Below, piece after piece: positions 1 to 5,792 of a stretch of DNA of 6,259 bases. This DNA comes from GCA-002282575 sp964416645. Its GTDB lineage: Bacteria; Pseudomonadota; Gammaproteobacteria; Thiomicrospirales; Thiomicrospiraceae. Position 1 is the first letter of the stretch. Each line of letters opens with the position of its first letter. The notes beneath the pieces are model-generated. The model saw only the letters and a list, made by a program, of their open reading frames with translations. It ran no database searches and was not told the origin of the DNA. The DNA lies in assembly GCA_964416645.1 (NCBI GenBank), contig CAYQEZ010000061.1:1-6259 (forward strand). Direction: 5' to 3'. A program made the translations under genes and the position numbers.

Positions 1-327
1 GGTAATGCCTAATTTATGGGCGTAGTCGAATAGCGGTTTGTGCCATTCCCACGGCATATAGGCTTCGGAATACAATTGGTACAGTGTTTTTCCGTCCCAT
101 AAGCCTCCTTTTATCTGAAAATCTTCAGAATCACAGTCTAGGGTGATGGTATCGGGGCGGTATGTTTGCAACTTGATAGCATCTGCACCCGCAGATTTTG
201 CCACTTCAATAATTTTGAAGGCATTATTGATGTCCCCATTATGATTAGCTGACATTTCAGCAATAATATAAGGAGAGTGGTTAATGCCAATATGGCGATG
301 GTTAATTGTTATGTTAGGCAATCTCAT
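1..327 (-). CDS. pseI: PseI, pseudaminic acid synthase (N-terminal part)
   Basis: The first 109 codons of a NeuB-family synthase, cut by the left edge; full-length family members are roughly 340-350 aa. PseI condenses 2,4-diacetamido-2,4,6-trideoxy-L-altrose with phosphoenolpyruvate to give Pse. The translation begins MRLPNITINH and contains IIAEMSANHNG (21-31), GADAIKLQTYRPDT (47-60), IKGGLWDGKTLYQLY (72-86) and PWEWHKPLF (92-100), very like the N-terminus of Campylobacter PseI. The start is the ATG at 325-327: an in-frame TGA lies four codons upstream (337-339), so no other upstream start is possible. It overlaps the end of pseGH by 14 bases. Only a weak purine-rich AAAGAAA precedes it, so coupling to pseGH is likely. 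The metal-binding and C-terminal antifreeze-like domains lie outside the window. Confidence 0.93.
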   Translation of the reverse strand, partial: MRLPNITINHRHIGINHSPYIIAEMSANHNGDINNAFKIIEVAKSAGADAIKLQTYRPDTITLDCDSEDFQIKGGLWDGKTLYQLYSEAYMPWEWHKPLFDYAHKLGIT

Positions 328-1915
328 TTTCTTTATTCATCCATGTTTCAGTAGATATATTGAAGTGATGAACGTCGCAATACTTATCTTCAGTATGATA
401 TTCATTTCGCCCAATTCTGTTTTTTGAAAAGCCAAGTTGCTCATGAAATTTTAATGAGGCTAGATTGAAATCTATCACTTGTGCGTTGATCTTTCTTATC
501 CCTATCTTTTTAAAGGCGTAATCAAGACCTAGCTTGCCCAAGATTTTTCCTGATCCTTTTTTCGCATCAGGTGCTTTATAAAAACCCCAATCAGCTTCTA
601 TATTTTCTTTTATGGAAAAAGACAGGAAGCCTTGTGGTTTGCCTTGATCTTCATAAATCAGCAAATGTTGAGTGGAGTCTTTTGATTTATCTAAAAACCA
701 TTGCTGATGTTCTTTTGTATTAATTACTTGCTGATTGAACATGTATGATCGCACATCGGGATGATTCCGCCATTGACGAACTAGTGGTAAATCATTCACA
801 GACAAACGACGAATAAATGCACGATTAAGCAGATGATTTGTAATTTTCTTCGTACCTAAGCCATCGCATATCATGCTTGATTGTTTGGTGATAAGGTCAC
901 GTTCAGTTACTGTTTTTGTTAGAGTTATATTCAGTTTGAATAAATTATTTTTTGAATAATCAACGATATGAGTTAATTCGTTTTGATACAACTCATTGGC
1001 AATTTTTCGCTGATTTTCTGCTAAAACGAGCATGATGCTCGGCAAGCCTAAACAGCACCGTTCCCATGTTGTGCTGCCCGCAGCACCAATGCACAGGTCG
1101 CTATTCGCCATTAACTCTGCCATATTGCTTACATCGACTTTGACTTCTGTAGACCAAGGCAATTGCTGGGCTTGTGTTGTTACCGCATCCAGCCAAGGGG
1201 AGTGTTTACCCATAACAATCTTAATGTGGCAATCGCTGGGCAGGTCGCTGTCGTTTAATGCAGCAAGCACTTTTCCGGTTACGTTATCTTTGTCTACACC
1301 GCCTAGCGTGATCAGCAATTGTTTTAATTGCGGTTCGCGGCGACGTTGCAGGCTGTATTCGCGCCATTCAGCAAACTCAGGGCGCAGCAAGGCGTAGTAA
1401 GAGCCAGTGAGAATGGTGCAATGTTCAGGAACTAGCGGTTGATAATCGCGCTCATCACGCCCAAAGGTTTGATCCAGCAATAAATCACAATCATGCTGGC
1501 GGTCTGCCAAATCGTCAATGACCATGATTTTTTGGCAATACGGTCTTAATGCGCTTTCCCACTCGCTATCCAGTGCATAATGATCGACGATCAACCAAGC
1601 GGGCTTATCCAATGCCAGCGATTGCAAGGCGGTGATTGTTTGCCGAGCATCTTCCGCTGGTGTCGTGCCGAGCCAAGTCAAATACTCCTGACGTGATGGT
1701 GTGGCAGATGGGCTGATATTGGCTGTACTATTTGACAACGTAAGGGTGTTATGCCCCTTGTGTTGAATCAACGCCAATAGATTGCCATCATGCTCACGGC
1801 AGATGAAAGTACACCTTGCACTCTCCTGCTTCAACGCATCAGCCAAAGTCAGGCAACGCATGACATGACCATTGCCGATTTGGAGGGAAGCATCAACGCG
1901 GAAAAGGATATTCAA
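314..1915 (-). CDS. Fused PseG-PseH: UDP-sugar hydrolase plus N-acetyltransferase of pseudaminic acid synthesis
   Basis: 533 aa in one uninterrupted frame. Residues 1 to about 363 are PseG, a GT-B-like hydrolase that removes UDP from UDP-2,4-diacetamido-2,4,6-trideoxy-beta-L-altrose. It has NGHVMRC (15-21) with the catalytic His17, IVDHYALDSEWE (109-120), VIDDLADR (132-139), GAAGSTTWERCCLGLPS (277-293) and ends with MICDGLG (348-354). Residues 367 to about 525 are PseH, a GNAT acetyltransferase that acetylates the 4-amino group added by PseC: QWRNHPDVR (381-389), KEHQQWF (401-407), the likely acetyl-CoA loop KKGSGK (452-457) and NLASLKFHEQLGF (484-496). There is almost no linker. In Campylobacter and Helicobacter these are separate proteins. 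The start is TTG at 1915, forming a TTGA overlap with the HisF-like stop; no in-frame ATG lies upstream before a stop at 1955-1957. Composition falls sharply in GC near position 1020, within the PseG domain. Confidence 0.92.
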   Translation of the reverse strand: MNILFRVDASLQIGNGHVMRCLTLADALKQESARCTFICREHDGNLLALIQHKGHNTLTLSNSTANISPSATPSRQEYLTWLGTTPAEDARQTITALQSLALDKPAWLIVDHYALDSEWESALRPYCQKIMVIDDLADRQHDCDLLLDQTFGRDERDYQPLVPEHCTILTGSYYALLRPEFAEWREYSLQRRREPQLKQLLITLGGVDKDNVTGKVLAALNDSDLPSDCHIKIVMGKHSPWLDAVTTQAQQLPWSTEVKVDVSNMAELMANSDLCIGAAGSTTWERCCLGLPSIMLVLAENQRKIANELYQNELTHIVDYSKNNLFKLNITLTKTVTERDLITKQSSMICDGLGTKKITNHLLNRAFIRRLSVNDLPLVRQWRNHPDVRSYMFNQQVINTKEHQQWFLDKSKDSTQHLLIYEDQGKPQGFLSFSIKENIEADWGFYKAPDAKKGSGKILGKLGLDYAFKKIGIRKINAQVIDFNLASLKFHEQLGFSKNRIGRNEYHTEDKYCDVHHFNISTETWMNKENEIA

Positions 1916-2688
1916 GGTAAAGCCACAAAATTTGTTCGTACAGGTATACCCACATTACACATTGCAGCTTTTGCTCCAGATGGAGTTTGTTCTGTGAAGT
2001 GAAACATGCTGGCTGCTGCGACGGCTGATGCTCCTGCTTGTAGCACAGCGTCAATCATATGTTGATAATTACCTGCACCACCCGATGCTATGACTGGAAT
2101 CTTGACTGAATTGACAACCGTTTGAATTAAATCTAAGTCATAGCCTTGCATAGTGCCATCACGTTCAATAGAGGTTAATAGAATCTCACCAGCCCCTCGG
2201 TCTTCTACTTCCCTTGCCCAGTCACATACTTCACGTTTCGTATCATTTTTCCCCGCATGGCTATAACAATACCATTTTTTAGCGTCGAGACACCGTACAT
2301 CAATGCTTGCTACCACACACTGTGAACCATGATATTTGGCTATCTCATTAATAATGTTTGGCTTTAAATATGCTGTGGTATTTACTGAAACTTTATCTGC
2401 ACCAACCCGAAGCAGTTTCTGAACTTGTTCTAGATGAGTGATACCCCCACCTATGGTGAGAGGAACAAAACAGTCTTGACCAAAATCATCAATAGATTCG
2501 TAATCTAAATCATCATCAGACTCATGGGCAGTTATATCAACTAAAATAAGCTCATCCACTTCTCGTTGATTGTATACTTTGATAGCAGGTAACACAGCAC
2601 CAACACGCCGCCAACTATTAAAACCAACGTCTTTTACTAACCCAAACTGTTTCCAAAGCAACGTTGGAATAACTCGAACTTTTAACAT
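1912..2688 (-). CDS. HisF-like cyclase homologue (WbuZ type), partner of the HisH-like glutaminase
   Basis: 258 aa, a (beta/alpha)8 barrel close in length and sequence to imidazole glycerol phosphate synthase subunit HisF. HisF-typical phosphate-binding and barrel motifs are present: TIGGGI (78-83), GADKVSVNT (96-104), SIERDGT (173-179), IASGGAG (200-206) and ASMFHF (226-231). Asp130 of the cyclase active site is kept (ASID, 127-130). The other catalytic Asp, residue 11 in HisF (CLDVKDG), aligns with Leu11 in the local sequence PTLLWKQFG. That loss, and the company of a sugar amidotransferase plus HisH-like protein in a Pse operon, indicate a WbuZ-type protein that helps deliver ammonia rather than making imidazole glycerol phosphate. 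The start is an ATG overlapping the HisH-like gene by 7 bases without an evident Shine-Dalgarno sequence. The TGA stop overlaps the TTG start of pseGH by 4 bases. Confidence 0.87.
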   Translation of the reverse strand: MLKVRVIPTLLWKQFGLVKDVGFNSWRRVGAVLPAIKVYNQREVDELILVDITAHESDDDLDYESIDDFGQDCFVPLTIGGGITHLEQVQKLLRVGADKVSVNTTAYLKPNIINEIAKYHGSQCVVASIDVRCLDAKKWYCYSHAGKNDTKREVCDWAREVEDRGAGEILLTSIERDGTMQGYDLDLIQTVVNSVKIPVIASGGAGNYQHMIDAVLQAGASAVAAASMFHFTEQTPSGAKAAMCNVGIPVRTNFVALP

Positions 2689-3317
2689 GGGGAATATTCA
2701 ATAAAGTTTTGAAGAATTCTAAAACCAGCTTTTGAGCTTTTTTCTGGATGAAACTGAACGCCCCAAATGTGTTTGTGCCCTATTGCAACAGTTATTTCTG
2801 TTCCATACATCGTGGTGGCTAATATATTATCAGGATTTTGAGCAACAAAAACATAACTATGAACGAAGTAAAAATCAGTGTTATCAGAAATATGTTTACA
2901 CAAACCATTTGATGAGCGGGGTTTAATTGAGTTCCAGCCCATGTGTGGTATACGTTGTTGACAATCGAAATCCGTAAGGCTTCTAACTTGACCGGGTATG
3001 AATCCTAGTCCTACTGTACCATTTGTATCATTACTTCCTTCCATACCTCTGTCGGCAAGAAGTTGCATACCGAGACAAATACCCAATATAGGCTTGTTGT
3101 ATCCTAAAACTTCATCAGTTAGCGCATGAGTCCAACCTTTTTCATCAAGCAGCCGTTTACATTCTGTGAAACTACCCACGCCCGGAAGAACGAGGTAGTC
3201 AACAGAATGAAGATCTATTGCTCGATTTATCAAAATAGGGTTTGCATGAAGTTCTTCAAATGCGCGTGCTACTGAACCTAGATTACCAACACCATAGTCA
3301 ACGATGCCAATTTTCAT
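2682..3317 (-). CDS. HisH-like glutamine amidotransferase subunit (WbuY type)
   Basis: 211 aa, the usual HisH length. It is a class I glutamine amidotransferase that hydrolyses glutamine to glutamate and ammonia. The catalytic triad looks intact: the nucleophile Cys81 in GICLGMQ (79-85), and His190 and Glu192 in VQFHPEKS (187-194). The oxyanion-strand region PGVGSF (45-50) and the N-terminal VDYGVGN (6-12) are HisH-like. In histidine synthesis HisH pairs with HisF; here no other his gene is visible, and the neighbour upstream is a sugar amidotransferase. It is therefore better read as the ammonia-supplying partner in amidine formation (HisH2/WbuY in other loci). It overlaps the amidotransferase gene by 4 bases (ATGA) and the HisF-like gene by 7. 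No clear Shine-Dalgarno sequence precedes its ATG, so translation is probably coupled. A general tool would call this hisH. Confidence 0.88.
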   Translation of the reverse strand: MKIGIVDYGVGNLGSVARAFEELHANPILINRAIDLHSVDYLVLPGVGSFTECKRLLDEKGWTHALTDEVLGYNKPILGICLGMQLLADRGMEGSNDTNGTVGLGFIPGQVRSLTDFDCQQRIPHMGWNSIKPRSSNGLCKHISDNTDFYFVHSYVFVAQNPDNILATTMYGTEITVAIGHKHIWGVQFHPEKSSKAGFRILQNFIEYSPC

Positions 3318-4465
3318 AAATTATCATAATTTAACTTGGTTAAGTTGCCATCACGATCTTTTGCTAACGAACCATCTGCATTACGTTTAAAGATTTTCTT
3401 ATTGGTGTATTTATCACAGATACGGATAAATTCATCAACTGTCATTTCTAAAGGATAAAGAATGTCTTCTAAAGACTTTCCTAGATATTCCCATGGAAAT
3501 TTCCCATCTAATCTTTTGGTAATATCTAAACCGTCTTGACGTGTAAGTCGTCCCCGGCGAATATGTAAGCAAGCCAAGTCAGTTGCACGACCAAAACCAA
3601 ATTTCAAAAACTTAAAGTAATCATGTATGCCTGTTTGATGGTTATCCAGATTTTCATAATTGACCATCGAACCTTCGACTACTTTGTCATAAGATTTGAA
3701 CCCGGTTGCTTGTGCAATAAGGGCATTAGATAAGCCATCCCACGGTATATAGTGCCCTAAAAATAGTCCAGTTACTCCCACCCTTGCAAGTTCCTGATCT
3801 GTAGGGTAGGTGTAATGAAGCAAATGCTTAGATTCAATGCCTTCCATACCAACCAAGTCAGTAACCCGCATACCAAGTAAACCACCAAACTCCTCAAGCC
3901 AGCGACGATTTAGGACATTATTTTCTGAAGCGGATGCAGGGCCGCCATATTCATTCTGGGAGTTTTCACCCCAAATGATTAAAGGTACATTGAACTGCAC
4001 AGCAGCGCGAACAGGTATTGTAAATATACCAACATGTTCAGGCCACGAAATGTCACCAACTTGAGTAAGACCTAGACGATTCAGTTTTGCACGAATCAGC
4101 GGATTAGGAGAAACTTCAATATAATCAACACCTAATCGTTTAATGTTTTCTATATTTTCACGTCCAATTGACGAAAGATCACAAGTGCTAGATGTGACAC
4201 ACAGAGGATTAAGACCAAGTTGTAACATTCGTATAACCTGATAAGTACTGTCTTTACCTCCACTGACGGGAACAATACAATCCCAATTACTACCATCACG
4301 ATGCCGATATTTTTCAAGTAAGAGAAGTAGTTCGTTATAACGGGCATCCCAGTCTATTTCTTTACGTTGTTCATAACTGCGGCAAGCGTTACAAACACCC
4401 TCATCATCTAGGTGTAAATCTGGTTTAGTGCTTGGCATCACACAGCGTTTGCAGTACGTTAGCAT
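3314..4465 (-). CDS. pseA: N-acetyl sugar amidotransferase, PseA/WbuX/WbpG family
   Basis: 383 aa, full length for the family. These ATP-dependent enzymes turn an N-acetyl group of a sugar into an acetamidino group, using ammonia supplied by a HisH/HisF-like pair or taken from solution. The N-terminus has two CxxC pairs, CKRC (5-8) and CNAC (25-28), probably a zinc site. A PP-loop ATP pyrophosphatase motif SGGKDS follows (68-73). A family-typical WGENSQNEYGG (165-175) lies in the middle, and there is a charged C-terminal tail. PseA in Campylobacter is required for the acetamidino form of pseudaminic acid; the homologues WbuX and WbpG act on other amino sugars. The position between pseF and pseGH, and the two his-like genes that follow, support a Pse-modifying role. 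Translation starts from a strong Shine-Dalgarno site; the TGA stop overlaps the next ATG by 4 bases. The exact substrate (free Pse, an intermediate or the CMP sugar) is inferred, not seen. Confidence 0.88.
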   Translation of the reverse strand: MLTYCKRCVMPSTKPDLHLDDEGVCNACRSYEQRKEIDWDARYNELLLLLEKYRHRDGSNWDCIVPVSGGKDSTYQVIRMLQLGLNPLCVTSSTCDLSSIGRENIENIKRLGVDYIEVSPNPLIRAKLNRLGLTQVGDISWPEHVGIFTIPVRAAVQFNVPLIIWGENSQNEYGGPASASENNVLNRRWLEEFGGLLGMRVTDLVGMEGIESKHLLHYTYPTDQELARVGVTGLFLGHYIPWDGLSNALIAQATGFKSYDKVVEGSMVNYENLDNHQTGIHDYFKFLKFGFGRATDLACLHIRRGRLTRQDGLDITKRLDGKFPWEYLGKSLEDILYPLEMTVDEFIRICDKYTNKKIFKRNADGSLAKDRDGNLTKLNYDNL

Positions 4466-5098
4466 TTATATCTCCTTTGTTTTTTCTAATAAAAACCAAG
4501 TAATATCGTCTTGAGGAAAATTTGGATCTCGATGATACGAAAAGCCATAGTCAACCAGTCTCATCTGTGGATATTGATCTAAAATCTCGCCTGCGAAATC
4601 TCGTTTAAATAACCTATCCGAATGACCTCTATAGTTTACGGTCATCGGTGAAGGATTGTAATATTCGGCAATTAATAAGTAACGACTAGTGGCTGCAACC
4701 AGCTTCTCATAGACTTGCGGAAGTACATCTGGGTTAATATGGATAAGTACACCCTTAATTAAGACTAAGTCCCATACTTGATTTGGATAAAAGTTTAATA
4801 TTGACTCGTTAATCACATTGGCGGCAGAGATATGTTCCCCAAGTTGTCGTGCTGCCTCTGGATTGATTTCGATGCCATATTGTTTTTGTTTTGGATATAA
4901 TAATTTAAGTGCTTTAAGATTCATTCCGATGTTCGCACCAAACTCAATACAGGATTCTAAACCATGGGTATTAAGTAGTGCTTTCGTAAAGAAATTAAGA
5001 TTCGAGGCTAGTAATTCATCGCCTTGATTACGGGCAATATACTCTTTTCCGAATTCACCAGCCCAGAATTTTTCTTGATCAGTGGTATAGTTGGTCAT
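4466..5098 (-). CDS. Pseudaminic acid biosynthesis-associated SAM-dependent methyltransferase
   Basis: 210 aa, cytosolic, with no signal peptide or membrane segment. It looks like a class I (Rossmann) methyltransferase. The SAM-binding motif I region is IEFGANIGMN (51-60), in which GANIG stands in for the common GxGxG. The acidic end of strand 2 is GIEINP (75-80), and DLVLIKGVLIHINPD (110-124) covers motifs II-III. The N-terminus (DQEKFWAGEFGKEYIARN, 7-24) and the stretch EYYNPSP...YRGHSDRLFKRDFAGE (145-171) are typical of the family I recall as the pseudaminic acid biosynthesis-associated methylase, which occurs in Pse loci. The methyl acceptor is not known from sequence: a sugar hydroxyl or an acetamidino nitrogen are both possible. 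It overlaps pseF by 4 bases and its TAA directly abuts the amidotransferase ATG (TAAATG). AT-rich: one hand-counted 60-base stretch (4741-4800) is 30% GC. Confidence 0.85.
   Translation of the reverse strand: MTNYTTDQEKFWAGEFGKEYIARNQGDELLASNLNFFTKALLNTHGLESCIEFGANIGMNLKALKLLYPKQKQYGIEINPEAARQLGEHISAANVINESILNFYPNQVWDLVLIKGVLIHINPDVLPQVYEKLVAATSRYLLIAEYYNPSPMTVNYRGHSDRLFKRDFAGEILDQYPQMRLVDYGFSYHRDPNFPQDDITWFLLEKTKEI
4472..4478 (-). promoter_or_regulatory. Strong ribosome binding site of the amidotransferase gene
   Basis: The minus strand reads AAAGGAG followed by ATATAA and the ATG at 4465. This near-perfect Shine-Dalgarno sequence with a 6-base spacer is the best in the window, and it lies within the last codons of the methyltransferase gene. 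Confidence 0.75.
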
Positions 5099-5790
5099 AT
5101 TGAGTTCTCTCTAAAATTAAGATTATAGAATATTTCGGCACGATGCCAATCTTCTGGTGTGTCTATGTCGATTGCACGCCATTTTGGTATGGGATAGCCC
5201 AAACCACAATTATGAATGTGAGGGTTATTCAGCCATGCCAATTTTTTTCCCCAGTAAAATTGACCTGCATCATAATAAGCAGGTATTAGATCTTGTGTGC
5301 GCGTTAGTTCATGCTCAGGATAAAAAACTGAAAGCTTTCCGTCACTGCTTTTTTTTAATGCCCTTTGTATGGCAGAGGGATATTCTGCAATGGGAAAAGC
5401 ATAATCAGATTCTGATTGCTTCAGTAGCATTAATGTTGTTTTTAGCTCAGCTACTTGAACAAAGGGAACGCAAGGATAAATGCAACAAACATAGTCCATT
5501 TGCCAGCCAATTTCTTCGCAAGACTTGATTGCATGTGCAATAACAGGAGCAGTAGCCGTATAATCATTGGCTAATTCTGCTGGACGTATGAATGGCGTTT
5601 TGGCTCCCCAATTATTGGCAATTTCTGCTATTTCTTCATCATCAGTTGAAACAATAACCTGTTCAAATAATTCAGAAGATAGTGCCGTTGATATGGCATG
5701 TGCAATCATGGGTTTATTGGCAAACGGCTTTATATTCTTACGTGGAATACGCTTGCTACCACCACGGGCAGGAATAATGGCAATATTCAT
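5095..5790 (-). CDS. pseF: PseF, pseudaminic acid cytidylyltransferase (CMP-Pse synthetase)
   Basis: 231 aa, the usual length for PseF. It joins CTP and pseudaminic acid to give CMP-Pse plus pyrophosphate, the donor for glycosyltransferases. The N-terminus carries the nucleotide-binding motif ARGGSKRIPRKN (residues 8-19) of CMP-sialic acid synthetases. Then come STDDEEI (48-54), the PseF-like stretch FIRPAELANDYTATAPVI (67-84), YPCVPF (105-110), AYYDAGQFYW (171-180) and the C-terminal AIDIDTPEDW (206-215). The FIRPAEL and YYDAGQFYW signatures point to PseF rather than NeuA or the legionaminic acid enzyme. The ATG start is supported by the N-terminal motif position and by a Shine-Dalgarno sequence. 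It starts 2 bases after pseC and its TGA stop overlaps the next ATG by 4 bases (ATGA). Whether it activates plain Pse or an amidino-modified form cannot be read from sequence. Confidence 0.95.
   Translation of the reverse strand: MNIAIIPARGGSKRIPRKNIKPFANKPMIAHAISTALSSELFEQVIVSTDDEEIAEIANNWGAKTPFIRPAELANDYTATAPVIAHAIKSCEEIGWQMDYVCCIYPCVPFVQVAELKTTLMLLKQSESDYAFPIAEYPSAIQRALKKSSDGKLSVFYPEHELTRTQDLIPAYYDAGQFYWGKKLAWLNNPHIHNCGLGYPIPKWRAIDIDTPEDWHRAEIFYNLNFRENSI
5107..5111 (-). promoter_or_regulatory. Ribosome binding site of the methyltransferase gene
   Basis: The minus strand reads GAGAG inside AGAGAGAAC, 8 bases before the ATG at 5098. It lies within the end of pseF and supports the ATG chosen in the ATGA overlap. 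Confidence 0.45.
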
Positions 5791-5792
5791 GA

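Noticed and set aside
1032..1397. Open frame of 121 codons on the plus strand
   Set aside because: It lies wholly antisense to the PseG domain, has no recognisable motif, and is explained by the codon pattern of the gene on the other strand.
1955..1957. A frameshift or pseudogene at the start of pseGH because no ATG is present
   Set aside because: The stop upstream belongs to the unused part of the frame. The N-terminus from TTG matches PseG from its first residues, so the gene is complete.
1912..3317. A hisH-hisF pair of the histidine biosynthesis operon
   Set aside because: No other his gene is present, the HisF-like protein lacks Asp11, and the pair follows a sugar amidotransferase inside a Pse operon. 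The WbuY/WbuZ reading fits better.
4150..4347. A 65-codon minus-strand open frame with a hydrophobic stretch
   Set aside because: It is a shifted frame inside the amidotransferase gene, whose own frame carries the SGGKDS motif over the same bases.
5157..5528. Open frame of 123 codons on the plus strand
   Set aside because: Antisense to pseF, cysteine-rich and without any recognisable motif, while pseF is a clear full-length gene.
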